Shown here one piece after another: positions 45,339-57,060 of a DNA stretch of 62,001 nucleotides; positions within the stretch are counted from its first letter, which is position 1, and the number at the start of each line of letters is the position of its first letter. A model generated the notes under the pieces. The model had not been told where the DNA came from. It saw only the letters and a list, made by a program, of their open reading frames with translations, and did no database searches. This stretch comes from Owenia fusiformis (lineage: Eukaryota > Annelida > Polychaeta > Sabellida > Oweniidae), in the NCBI GenBank assembly GCA_903813345.2, contig CAIIXF020000004.1:29515985-29577985 (forward strand), written 5' to 3'. The translations under genes and the position numbers were made by a program.

Positions 45339-48300
45339 CTAACCCCTACTATCACGTTTCTTGCATGTTATTGTAACTGCTACGCCTGGTTCACCTTTGC
45401 AAGTGTTTCTAGCGGCTCTCTTTGCCTCATCAAGCTCGTCATCCCTATCTTCGTATATTCCATCATAATATTTTTGGATAGGAAGTTTAAACGAAACAAT
45501 CGCTGCAGGTGTTACTTTAGTTATTATCTTATCAATCAGACGAGAGGAAACATTCTCTACTTTACAGTCCGTACCTTCTACAAACACTTCTAGAATACTT
45601 TGATCGGGCTCGTAAAGAGCGCCTGTAAATATGTTCCCACTTCCTTTGAATTCGATACATGCCGTTTGATTAATGGTTTCGTCTTCGCGAATACCAAACA
45701 TTTTCCCTTGTGTTTTCGGGTGACTTCCTTTGCTCACAATTCTTACTGATGATTCAACCCTCGTTGTATCAACGTCAACACGGACCTTCATATACCAAAC
45801 TGAATATCTATTTGTCTCTTTTGGAAACCACATCAAAGGCCAAACACTTGTATCAGAACGACATTCCTGTAACTCCTTGCACACAGAATACTCAAATAAT
45901 GAAACTGCACTTTGATAGAAACGGAAATGAGGGTCAACATTATTTGCTTTCAAACACATTACATAAGACACCGTACTTGGATACCTGCAATACCGGCTTT
46001 TACAAAATATACATTCCGGATAAGGTTCAGGCCGAGTTGCAGAGCAGTTCATACACAATGGTGAACTCTGACTGTAACAATTACTCTTGCTGCTATGATA
46101 TACAGGGCCATTTGACGTGAGTGGGGAAATCGTTGTGTCAATGACTCTCCCTCGACTGGTAGTTGAACTGAGTTGATCAACTGTTAAACTTACAGCAGTT
46201 GGAGTAGATCCGCCGAGGTTTAACGAAGCGTTCAATGCACCCATTGCGTTGTGCATGGACAGGTAACCTTGGAATTGGGAATCAGCGCATACTGTTAATA
46301 TGCAGTCTTCATTTGATTTAACACCTGTCCTCCAGTCTTGACTCATTCTTCCTGTGACAACACGTCCAGTGCCAGCTTGATCCAATGAAATAACAGTAGG
46401 TTCTAAAGAGTTGTCCCAGGGTAATGGTGTTGTTGATTCATCATCTGCATATAAATGCATTTTAACGAAGCAGTAATTTAACTGAGAGTTATCAAAGTTA
46501 AACCAGTAGCGATCTGTTATGACTGTGTCACCAATAAAAAAGTCTGTGGTGACAGAAGCCTTAATTGCTCGCTTTTTTCTGTCCGAAACTCGTCTCAAAT
46601 TCCCTTCAAATTCCCATCTTGCCGAAGTTGGGTTAAATGACCAAAGCTTAACATTTGTTGCATTCTGCAGTTTCGCGCCTATGACGTCAGCACTGATAGC
46701 CATACCTACTTCCCCTTTGATGTTAAGTTCATTTCCGGTTGAATCACTAAATGCTAGATGGAACATTCCAAACGTTTGTAATAATCCGATTTCCCCATCG
46801 TCATTAGTGAATGTTAAATCGCCCACCATGGTACTCATGTCTTCATCATTCCGAGGGTCCAGAAAGTTCATAGCTGCTTGAACAGGACCATCGTATCTTG
46901 TACCATCAGCTTTATAAAATGACCCACCGGGAATGATGATCTCAGCAAATGAACTACCAGACGTTGAGTTAGCTAATGAAAGACTTGACGTTTCTGATGA
47001 AGAAATTTCAACAACTGTTGATTTTCTCAAAATGGGAATGTCTCTGTAGAATGTGCCAGAATAATCTTTGGGTATGTTAAACACCTTAGATGTCTCAATG
47101 AAGTTATTTTTGATGATCCATTCTTTAAAAGTGACTACGATCCTTGTCACTTCAAGACTGACTTCAAATTTAAAGTTACCATTATAATTTGTCGTTGCAA
47201 CCTCTTCATCAAATAAATAAACCTTACCCAATCTAAGAGGAGAGCTTGTGTCAACTACGTCATGAACATATCCGCTAACAGTGACCTTACGGACAGTAGT
47301 TATGGTATTGCCAGTAACATTAACCTGATTACAAATAATACAACCACACTCCAAAGTCACTAAAATATCCAAGGAATAGTCCGTACATGTAATACTCCTC
47401 ATTGTTTGACGTGTAGGTCCACAGCAATATTTGGATTCAGTATTAAACTTTGGCCGCTGGATGCACTCGTTTCTACGACACCGGCCGACCTCATACATTA
47501 GAGGATTTTCCCCACTCTGGGGACAATCCTTCGGCAACCTTTTAAACTGTTGTGAGGGTGATGTTTCACAGAAACTCCCACCGTCATCTAAAATGACACT
47601 TGCTTCTTCAGATTTATACAATATATTTATCTTTATAACAGTTATTCAAATATCCTCTATGATAAACCAATTCCAAAATAGATTTGTGCTTTTACAAATG
47701 AATAATTTGTAATGATTAAATTATGTTATAATACAAGAATGTCGAAACAAATACCTTTTACATCAAGGGAAGCAATGTTAGAGATTGCAGAGCTATAGTC
47801 GGAGCTAGCTTTACAATAATACGATCCTTTTTCGTCAGCACTGACGCTATCTAACGTTAACCTGTTAAGATTTGTTGATGAGTTGGTTGTTATCTGCTTT
47901 CCATTCTTGAACCTGTATATATAAACATTGACATTTTAGTAATTGATCCTCTAAGTGGGCTCTTCAGTGATTTCTGAATTATCTATGCTGAACTAGGATT
48001 CAAATACACCGTGGTATAGCTGAAACATAGTACTATACATTTTAGGAGGTGTATAGCCTTTTTATTATTTCGTGAAGCCACTCAGTAAAATTACGATTTC
48101 TCTGCAACCTGATGTCCAATCAAGATCATTCAAGTATCTATGTCCTGACACGTTTGGGCGTCCGGGAATACCGTTTAGCCAATATCCACGAGACGTGGCT
48201 CGTCTTTACCACTACCATTCAAATTGGTACTATCACTTCGTATATGGTGGAATATAATGACAGTATGTATTTTAAATATTAGTCATATAAAGCTTACCAC

Positions 48301-51300
48301 TGATAAACGTTAGGTGGTGGTTTCCCTATAGCTCTGCAAGTGAAGTCGACGGAATCACCAGTGAGAGCTACCACATCTTGAGGATGACTTACGACTTCTA
48401 TCGATTCTTTAATAAATAGGCGACTCTATTAATATTTTTTTATAAAAGCAAGCAATGTATTGCATTTTGTATACTATTTGAGTCAAATACTTTCTATATT
48501 AGTTTTTTGATAAAATATATCTTTAAGTTATGCGGCTTGGTTGTGATAATGAAAATTGGATGGCGAGTCGGATATTGCAGAGCACTATACATTGATATAT
48601 TCTATATCAGTATCTTGATCTAGTTTATATGAGTTGTTGATTCCCATTTATCTTAAAACCCTAGATGCTGCAGTTTGTATTACCTGTTGTTTCCATGGTG
48701 ACGATAATCGGATCGGAAGAGACCCCACCAACAGTTAGTATCAAATCCACATATTTCAACTTCTTAAATATCAACCAGTCCGATTTACAAAGATTATCAA
48801 TGAATGTCCCATTTGAATCAGCGGTTGTTCCTAGTATGTCATATTGTATGTCTAGCCTTGCAACCGTCACGCCATCTATCGGTACCATTTTTGTGTTGAA
48901 AACTTGAATGTGTCTTATATTAGAAGGACATATGCAAGCTGTGCAGTTTTCATTTAAAAGTGTATTGCCTGGACATGCTTTTTCACAATCTGTAAACAGA
49001 ACAATGGCTTGTAAACTTTGAGCAATTCAGTCTATTTCTCGTGCATAAATATTAATGTAATCAATTTGAGAAACACTTGTGAATGTTTTCTATTTATGTT
49101 GATGTAGGAAGGATTGCCCTTGCATGAAGAAGGCTTGTTATTTCAAACATTCATAAACATTCATTCTAGGTACTGTGCAACTTAGCTTCAATTTACCTGG
49201 ACATTTCCCATTGTTGCAGATTCGTGTAATTGTGTCCTCTCCATCGCAATCAATGTCATCAGAAGACGTTTTTCGACAAAGTCTCGTTCTCGTCTGAGTT
49301 CCATTGTTACACGTGATACTGCAACGAGACCAACCACTCCATTTTGTCCATTCGCCATGAGTAACTGAATATGTAAATATTATTTGTGTGTAAACAAGTT
49401 ATATCAAATCTTTCAACTTTAACTAGGTGTACTTTCTGTCATCAAAGGGCGGACAATAACATTTATTCGAACATGACTGTATTCATACCTTTTATAAACG
49501 GTAAACAAAGTTAACATTTCACCCGGGGTATATTTGCGAAGAATACCCCTGGTCATAAGTGTAATGTGTGGCGTCATAACGGCGGGTCGTAGTAATGGCG
49601 GACCATAATGAATAATCGAAACATTTTGTTGAGTTTTCATGTTCGAATCGTAATTTAGACCTCAAAGCAGGGGTTATATCGTCGAATACACCCCTTAGGG
49701 CTAGCCACAAAAGCTTTCGGTCGTTCGGGGTACAGAAAACGTTTGTGTCTAGCCTACGGGGTGTATTCGACAATATTGCCCCTGCTCGCCGTTCTATATT
49801 TCTTTATTCAAATTGTGTATATATTAGCGTTTACTATAATGAATCAGTGATGGGAGAAAGGGGTATTAGACGTTGTTTTACGATATATCCTGGTTTTGGA
49901 TACATATGGTTTGTTTTTCTTATGAATGGTATCAACTAACCTTGTATTTGCGAATGCAACTAACGTCTGGCGGCTACTGGATTAACCTACTATTTTATGA
50001 GCAACTCATTTAAATGTGAATAGTACCTGCCACTGTTCCATTCATATTTAAATGAGTTGCTCATAAAATAGTAGGTTAATCCAGTAGCCAACCGGTTGCA
50101 TAGTTGCATTCGCAAATGAAGCTTAGACTTTGCTTTTCTTGCTAGATTCCATTAAAATGTTTGGTCCTTTCCCTTTGGAATTTCAGCTTGTATTGTTTAT
50201 ATGATTACAGATTTGACACCGATAAAAATAAGAAATTAAAAATATATTAATATTTAAAATTAATATTTATAGACAATTATTGTTGAAACGTATTCTTTCA
50301 ATCGAATGGCATGGCCTAAATTACCTATGAACGCTTCATTTTCATTGATCAAAGGCACTTCTGGGGTAGTCATCTTTTTGTTTTGTTCAACTGTTGTTGC
50401 GGCGTCTGATGTTGGAATGTTGTCTTTTTGTTTATCTGTTGTATCGGTATCTGATGTTGTGACCTTGTCATATTGTCCAACCGTTGTCGAAGCGGCTGGG
50501 GTTGTTACTTTGTCGTTTTGTTCAACTATTGTCGCGGCGACTGATGTTGTAATCTTATCGTTTTGTTTATCCATTGTCGAAGTATCTGATGATGTTATAT
50601 CGTCGTATTGTCCAACAGTTGTTGAGGGATTTGATGTTGTATCATCATTGTATTTTTTGTCAACTATTGTCGAGGCTTCTGGTGTTGTCGGAACAGTATT
50701 TCTTGAAGAGGCTGTATGCGTTGCCAAGGTTGCAGCTTTTGTAACTATGCCCTCGGGTTTAGCTGTATTGTTGCTCTTTGTAGCATCTTGTCTTATATTA
50801 CCTATATTTTTGGAAAACAAATTGTTTACGTGTTTGCCACGTTAACATGGATTAGTTTAACCACACTCGTTTTTATTTTACATAACTTTTCATATCATAC
50901 GGCGTGAGGAATACTTTGGACAATATCTCAAAAGTAGTTTCTGGATGATCACTTTGTTTGAAATTGTTAAGAGTGTATATACTATAATTATGTACCTTCA
51001 TTAATATCAATGACTATGGATATCTAATCATAGTATAAAACTTTTTGAACAAACATTATGTCGTCAGGTTGTGTGACTATCAAAATTCAAATATTATGAG
51101 TACGAAAATTATCAGCCATTTGAACACGTTTTGAAATGTATACAGAATACTAAAAAATTAATAAAAATGTACTTTGAATGGGACTGACACGTATCTTGAG
51201 GTTGTTTATATAATGCTATTAACTCAATCTAATATTAGCACCGGGTGAAAGTCACATCCGGTGATCGGACAGAATGAACGAGGGGGACGCGAAAAACTCC

Positions 51301-52171
51301 AATTTTCCCATCTTTCACTCTTTAGATATGATACATTTATTTTCTTCCTAAGTTACCGAGTTCATTTTTCAAATACGCGAATTCGTGTAAACTTGTTCCA
51401 TCTTAAAGATGTATTAACCCCGTCTCCCTTCAATCCTCCCCCTCGGTTCAATTTCAACTTTTTCGATTATATTTTGAATAACGTATGGGAGCTAACTTTG
51501 AAAAGCCGAGAATGACATTATTTTTGTTATAATAACGTAGACAATTGTTGCCTGATTTATAGCAAAATCATTGAGTTTTGGACCTTGATGACGATTTGCC
51601 TTTTTAATAGATCTCATTTCTTAGAAGCGCGTCAGTTCCCAAAAAATCTGGTAAGACCTAACATTACATATGTAACCATACCGTGCGCCTATTCAATTAG
51701 CAATATAATTGTAAACTTTTCCTTGATGTCTTTAATTTATTTTACAGAAATTGCTGCACCCCCCCCCCGTTCATTCTGTCCAATCACTGGACATGGAAGT
51801 AGAATTGTTGTTTCTGAGTCCAGCCTCGGGACATGAGGATTATATTTATCTATACCCATTTACATCGGATCCACGTTTGCCCATTGTTTAATAAATAATT
51901 TTAGCACGTGCTCACCTCTAAAGACACCTGTAAAGTACAGACCAAGGCCGACGCCTGCAAATGCAATAACTAAAACTGCGGCGACAGACACAACTGTCTT
52001 TACCATTCCTCCGCAAAATGGAGAATTCTTTGCTGCAGTCGAGCTTGGCGAGATCTGATTTTTTGTAGTCGAAGACAAATTCTTGCCTTGATGGTTTCTA
52101 CCATAGTCACTATAATCGATGTCGAATCGAATATCCAAATTTTGATCATATTTATATTGAGAGCTTGTCAT
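45339..52171 (-). CDS. CILP-like protein with N-terminal transmembrane anchor (7 exons)
   Basis: Exons in transcript order are 52171-51916, 50801-50325, 49364-49197, 48989-48684, 48406-48298, 47912-47755 and 47587-45339. All have GT donors and AG acceptors, and phases 1,1,1,1,2,1 agree. The sum is 3723 nt, 1240 residues. Residues 1-58 are hydrophilic and 59-81 form one membrane helix ([20 protein letters not shown]). Residues 124-229 are Thr-rich 15-residue repeats and 245-300 are a TSP1 domain ([10 protein letters not shown]). Residues 301-402 begin the CILP region ([12 protein letters not shown]) and 403-491 are an Ig domain (DSVDFTC...SYYCKAS). Residues 492-1240 match cartilage intermediate layer proteins ([33 protein letters not shown]). 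DRKKR at 827-831 could be a furin-type site. Vertebrate CILPs are secreted; this one should be a type II membrane protein unless cleaved. Confidence 0.85.
47755..48406 (-). CDS. CILP-like exons 5-6: immunoglobulin domain
   Basis: Exon 5 (48406-48298) holds the first half, with [15 protein letters not shown] and the core Trp split by the splice. Exon 6 (47912-47755) holds the second half, with [19 protein letters not shown]. The intron interrupts the domain near the Trp in phase 2, a common place in I-set Ig domains. Confidence 0.8.
48684..48989 (-). CDS. CILP-like exon 4: first CILP-type region
   Basis: Another phase 1-1 exon (102 codons), starting [20 protein letters not shown]. It is followed by a beta-sandwich-like region with [13 protein letters not shown], similar to the carboxypeptidase-regulatory-like fold reported for CILPs. 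It sits between TSP1 and Ig, as in known CILP proteins. Confidence 0.75.
49197..49364 (-). CDS. CILP-like exon 3: thrombospondin type 1 domain
   Basis: A symmetrical phase 1-1 exon of 168 bases encodes one complete TSP1 repeat. It has [20 protein letters not shown] with the layered Arg residues, and cysteines up to CNNGKC. A self-contained phase 1-1 exon is the usual shape of shuffled extracellular modules. Confidence 0.85.
49670..49788. repeat. hairpin element in CILP-like intron
   Basis: GTCGAATACACCCC (near 49680) and GGGGTGTATTCGAC (near 49759) are part of two arms of about 47 bases with a loop near 23 bases. The outer words GCAGGGGTTATA and TATTGCCCCTGC also pair. It lies in intron 2. 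Confidence 0.7.
49941..50123. mobile_element. palindromic MITE family A, copy 1
   Basis: The arms TTTGCGAATGCAACTA and TAGTTGCATTCGCAAA pair at the ends. Inside, GAGCAACTCATTTAAAT and ATTTAAATGAGTTGCTC are also inverted. A second copy lies at 60019-60198. The element sits in intron 2 of the CILP-like gene. Confidence 0.8.
50325..50801 (-). CDS. CILP-like exon 2: Thr-rich repeat stalk
   Basis: This exon carries seven units of about 15 residues between 50688 and 50371 (consensus TTxxASTTVxQxDKV). In the later part a three-unit, 45-residue block is itself repeated (VGQYDDI...TTPAASTT, then VGQYDKV...). The many Thr and Ser residues suggest a mucin-like, O-glycosylated spacer holding the adhesive domains away from the membrane. 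The acceptor has a weak pyrimidine tract (CCAAAAATATAG). Confidence 0.75.
50900..51256. other. intron 1 sequence, nothing recognised
   Basis: AT-rich intronic DNA with no supported feature. Confidence 0.4.
51257..51785. mobile_element. MITE-like element related to 30735-31643
   Basis: The ends GTGATCGGACAGAATGAACG and, inverted, GTGATTGGACAGAATGAACG agree at 19 of 20 bases. The core words CCAATTTTCCCATCTTTC, CTTGTTCCATCTTAAAGA and TAGCAAAATCATTGAGTTTT have clear counterparts in the 30.7-kb element. This copy is shorter and lies in intron 1 of the CILP-like gene. C runs again adjoin the right end. Confidence 0.75.
51916..52171 (-). CDS. CILP-like exon 1: cytoplasmic tail and membrane helix
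   Basis: ATG at 52171. The exon encodes 85 codons plus one base. The first 50 residues are polar with many Ser, Asn and Tyr, and there is no cleavable signal at the N-terminus. A single hydrophobic segment of about 22 residues follows, then TGVFR and the donor GTGAGC. Only one basic residue (K58) directly precedes the helix, so the topology, cytoplasmic N-terminus, is inferred mainly from the extracellular domains that follow. Confidence 0.75.
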
Positions 52172-52925
52172 TGTCGATATTCTAACAAATTTATTAAATA
52201 ATGTGCCTCATATTTCCCAAAATATCAATGATTTGTGATATTGAGATGCGTCTAGCTATTCTTTTGAACACTGTCTTTAATTCAGCTATCATATGCAAGA
52301 ATACACAAAATTGAGAGGACGCACAATTTAATATCTTGTGTTGCTATAGACTGGCCAATTAAATAATTTAAAGACATTTTACTTCCTTCAATCGAAGCTT
52401 TCCAAAAATTTGGAACGTGATATATTTGAAGAATATTTTGTGGGACATTGTCATAGGAATGAATGACACTTAGTTATTACTGCCTACTTGCAAAGATAAG
52501 TGTTTCTTTTAGATATGTAAGTCCTTCTGTTTACTTAAAATGGATAAATATTTAATGACAACTACAAACAGGTACCAAAAGTAAACATTTTAGAAGATTA
52601 TGTTGCAGTGCCAGAAGATGAAAACAAACATAAATGATGATCCTTTTGATGCTTTTTAACATAATTGAGAGCAGAATTAACAATCGACTAAATTGAAATA
52701 GAATTTGTTGTGAGGCCTCTTTTAAGGCGATGGCACGGCGCCAGTAGCTTATGATATTCGAGAGAAAATTATAGCACAAAATAAAGGGATTATCTGTACG
52801 ATGTAGATTTTATACATCGACTTTTGTGAAGCTACGGCCGGCGTAGGACTGCCGTAGAACCACCGTATGTTAAAATGAACTTGATTTCACTCAATATGAT
52901 ACCAATATGCGCGGTATGTACCGGT
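52172..52925. other. upstream region of the CILP-like gene
   Basis: This is the expected promoter area for the minus-strand gene. No TATA box or initiator could be placed with confidence. A remnant shared with 38400 lies near 52829. Confidence 0.35.
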
Positions 52926-52926
52926 G

Positions 52927-53896
52927 TATAGGATGGTCCAAAAATTGGAACTCATCGCACAACAACTTTACATCCCAATCACATTTGCTCTTTGGAGATC
53001 GCACGTATACTATTTTACTTTTAAAGGACCACGAGTTGTTTGTAGAATGAGCCTGGGGAGCTTTTTCATGCATTTCGCTTGTGTTTTTCATCTTAAAAAC
53101 ATCGATACACTTTAAAATATTCTATTGACTATAAGATTGCACCATATAATCTTAAAAAAATGTTTCTCATTTTCAAAGATTATCTATGGATTAACACCCA
53201 AGTATTGTTATTTTTCAAACTTCAGAGGGCTGGGAATCGTCATTGCGATCACTTTTGAATAATATTGATGCTGTTCTAAATGGGTTTCAGGTATGCCAAT
53301 AATATCTCAAATTGTGTAAATGGTACCCCTTCCTTAATCTCAAAATTTTTATCTTTGCTTTGAGGAATTGCCCATAGTAATCCAATGGTATAGTTCGAAG
53401 CATATTTTGAGATAACAGGAAAGTTAATCATTAATACACACCTCATTGGCTCGTGATATAAACCAAAACAACCCAATAAGGTGTGTATTAATGATAAACT
53501 TTCCTGTTATCTCGAAATCTGCTTACCATTTGATTACTTTGGGTAATTCATCAAGAGAAAATTCTATGGATTAAGGAAAGGGTACCGTTTACACAATATG
53601 AGAAATTATTGGCATACATGAAACCTATTTAATTTAAATCACCATTAATATTATTCAAAGGCGATCGTTATAATGATTCTTAGCCCACTGAAGTTTGAAT
53701 AACAACAATACCTGGGTGTTAATCCAGAGATAATCCTCGAAATGAGAAATATTTTTTGGGATTATATGGTGCAATCTTACTAGTCAATTAATTTTTAAAA
53801 AATGTATTGATGTTTTTTAGATGAAAAACACAAGCGAAATGCATGAAAAACTACCCCGATTCATTTTACAAACAACTCGCGGTCCTTTGAGACCTT
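52927..53896. mobile_element. large foldback element, about 430-bp arms
   Basis: TTAATCATTAATACACACCT (near 53424) and its near-perfect inverted form (near 53479) mark the centre. The arms run out to AAAGGACCACGAGTTGTTTG (53021) and CAAACAACTCGCGGTCCTTT (53870). A terminus-like GGATGGTCCAAAAATTGGAA at 52932 resembles the TIR of the element at 54412, so this is probably a mariner-type MITE whose right end is lost. Confidence 0.75.
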
Positions 53897-54357
53897 TTTT
53901 TAATCCTTTTATATATAGCTGCAGTCCATATTATAAAGTAGAGATATAAAAAAACTCATAAATGAATATTTGTGTTTATTTAGTTCTTGTTATCAGACAT
54001 GTTCAATCAAAAAGTAAACATGGTTTTCAATACCGATTGTGTATTGTACAAGCGATTCTTTAGACTTGAGTCATGCTGTTCACAAAACGTTATCCAAATA
54101 TTTATGTAAAACAATATTTATTTATACTGCAATTTATGCTAATATATAATTTATTGTAGAAATACTTTCAAATAATATTTCATATATGCAGAATTCCTGG
54201 TTACCCTGGTTTGTTTACAGCCAAAATAAATTAAAACCATTGTTTTTATTTTTGGCCCTATAAATCCCCTTTCCATTGAGAATTTTAAATAATTTAAAAA
54301 TGGAATTGGTTATATATATTTTGAAAAGCTTCCGATATTTTCAAGCACCGGTGATCA
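53897..54357. other. no gene recognised
   Basis: AT-rich DNA with no supported feature. Confidence 0.4.
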
Positions 54358-57060
54358 GTGATTTCATTGTATGTGTATGCATGCGACGTTAATATTTGCA
54401 TTTTGAATATACAGGGTGGTCCAAAAAAATTGGAACATTTGTTAATTGAACTCAAAATCATTATTTTTTCTCTAAAATGCACCAAAATTTTACTGAGTAT
54501 TATTCAATCACTTATTTATCTGATGTAAAGTTTATAGGTGCAAACAACAAAGTTAATGCACTAAACTAGAGAATGTTTGATCTGACCTCTTTTCTCCTGA
54601 ATTACAAGTTGACGCCTGAGACTCAGTTTTGAAATGATTCATTCACTTTGCTGTTCCTTTGATTTTGTCCAAGCCATCTTAATTAAATAATCCAGCTTGA
54701 ACAAATCACTTATATGTTTGCCTTAGAAGATCAAATATATGAACATATTCAACATTTTTTTACCCAAATTGAAGGGTATCAAGCATATTTTGATGGCTAT
54801 TGTTGGATATATTACTGATTGAATATTCTCCAGAAAGAGGCCAGGGCAGTCTGTTTTGACTGGTAAATGAACCCCCTCCCCCCTTTCTTGTTCTAATATG
54901 AATAATATTCATTGAATATATCGACATATGTATATCAATATCATAAAGGAGTTTCCCAGAACACAAATGATATATTATATTATATCTGCTTAGAGGTGGT
55001 CTTTAATAAAGCCTTGTAAATAACTAGTCAGTTTCCCCTCTACTGAAAAGTGGAAACAATGATTTGTCAGTTTAGTAGCTGTATGGGTTATACAATCACT
55101 CACCTCTGACATGTTCTTTCTTTCCTACTATTAAATAAAAATAATGATTTTGGGTATTCTTAAGTTGACAATAACACAATAGTTTTCCAGTAAACCATAG
55201 ATGTTAATACCTCATGTCAACTAAATATGATTTTATAAAATGTGTATAGCAATCAACATGTTCATTAAAGCTTTGAAATAAAGAATACTTGAAAAAGTAG
55301 CTGCGAAATTGACAAGTGTATATTTGAGAAAAGGGGGTCATATCAAACATTGGCTAGTTTAATGCATTAACTTTGTGGTTTGCACCTATAAACTTTACAT
55401 CAGAGAGATAAGTGACTGAACTATGCTTAAGTAAAATTTTGGTGCATTTTAGAGGAAAAATAAAGGTTTTGTGTTCAATTAGCAAATGTTCCAATTTTTT
55501 TTGGACCACCCTGTACTATGTGCATGAAGTCAATATATCAGTGCAAAATCAATGTATGTCTAATGTATGCATGCAACGTCAATATCTGCATTTAAAAGGC
55601 ATAGCGTGCGTGTAGTTAATATGTGCGTCAAAATCAATGTATGTCTATATGCATACGACGTCAATATCTGCATTTTGAAGTTATATTGTGCGTGTAGATA
55701 ATATGTGCGTGCAAAATCAATGTAAGTGTATGCATGCGACGTTTATATCTGCAATTAGAAGGTATAGTATGCATGAAGTCAATATGTGCATACAAAATCA
55801 ATGTAAGTGTATGCATGCGACGTTTATATCTGCAATTAGAAGGTATATTGTGCATGTAGTCAATATGTGCGTGCAAAATCAATGTAAGTGTATGCATGCA
55901 ACGTCAATATCTGCATTTAGAAGGTATATTGTGCATGTAGTCAATATGTGCGTCAAAATCAATGTATGTGTATGCATGCAACGTCAATATCCGCATTTAG
56001 AAGGCATAGTGTGCGTGTAGTCAATATGTGCGTCAAAATCAATGTATGTGTATGCATGCAACGTCAATATCCGCATTTAGAAGGCATAGTGTGCGTGTAG
56101 TTAATATGTGCGTCAAAATCAATGTAAGTGTATGCATGCGACGTCAATATCTGCATTTAGAAGGTATATTGTGCATGTAGTCAATATGTGCGTGCAAAAT
56201 CAATGTAAGTGTATGCATGCAACGTCAATATCTGCATTTAGAAGGTATATTGTGCATGTAGTCAATATGTGCGTCAAAATCAATGTATGTGTATGCATGC
56301 AACGTCAATATCCGCATTTAGAAGGCATAGTGTGCGTGTAGTTAATATGTGCGTCAAAATCAATGTAAGTGTATGCATGCGACGTCAATATCTGCATTTA
56401 GAAGGTATATTGTGCATGTAGTTAATATGTGCGTCAAAATCAATGTAAGTGTATGCATGCAACGTCAATATCCGCATTTAGAAGGCATAGTGTGCGTGTA
56501 GTTAATATGTGCGTCAAAATCAATGTAAGTGTATGCATGCGACGTCAATATCTGCATTTAGAAGGTATATTGTGCATGTAGTTAATATGTGCGTCAAAAT
56601 CAATGTAAGTGTATGCATGCGACGTCAATATCTGCATTTTGAAGGTATAGTGTGCGTGTAGATAATATGTGCGTGCAAAATCAATGTATGTGTATGTACG
56701 CAACGTCCATATCTGCATTTAGAAGGCATGGTGTGCGTGAAGTCAATATGTGGGCGTGCAAAATCAATGTATGTGTATGTATGCAACGTCCATATCTGCA
56801 TTTAAAAGATAAAGCATGCATGAAGTCAATATGTGCGTGCAAAATCAATGTATGTGTATGTATGCAACGTCCATATCTGCATTGTAGTCAATGTGGGCGT
56901 GCAAAATCAATGTATGTATATGCATACAACGTAAGTATCTGCATTTAGAAGGTATATTGTGCATGTAGTCAATATGTGCGTGCAAAATCAATGTATGTGT
57001 ATGTATACAACGTCCATATCTGCATTTACAACGCATAGTGTACATTTAGTCAATATGTGA
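54358..57060. repeat. 80-bp satellite array interrupted by a MITE
   Basis: Units of 80-82 bases contain TGCGTGCAAAATCAATGTATG, GCATGCAACGTCAATATCTGC-like and ATTTAGAAGG words. There are about 19 units at 55514-57060 and part of one at 54358-54411. Between 56253 and 56572 two unit types alternate (GTGCATGTAG...GGCATAGT and GTGCGTGTAG...GGTATATT), giving a 160-bp higher-order repeat. Open frames of up to about 110 codons in the array are side effects of near-81-base periodicity and are not genes. Confidence 0.9.
54412..55513. mobile_element. Tc1/mariner-type MITE inserted at TA inside the satellite
   Basis: The ends CAGGGTGGTCCAAAAAAATT and their inverted copy are flanked by TA (54410-54411 and 55514-55515). 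The inverted repeats are about 200 bases long, reaching past CAAAGTTAATGCA. The interior is non-coding. Satellite unit sequence continues directly on both sides, which fixes the insertion point. Confidence 0.85.

Noticed and set aside
45710-46881. Plus-strand frames of 61-136 codons
   Set aside because: They are antisense to the large last exon of the CILP-like gene.
50306-50845. 179-codon plus-strand frame rich in Val, Ser and Cys
   Set aside because: It is antisense to the Thr-rich repeat exon of the CILP-like gene and its regularity comes from the same 45-bp repeats.
55661-57045. Open frames of 66-110 codons with repeats such as NMCVQNQCKCMHATSISA
   Set aside because: They are produced by satellite units of about 81 bases and shift frame whenever a unit has 80 or 82 bases; no start context or conservation supports a gene.
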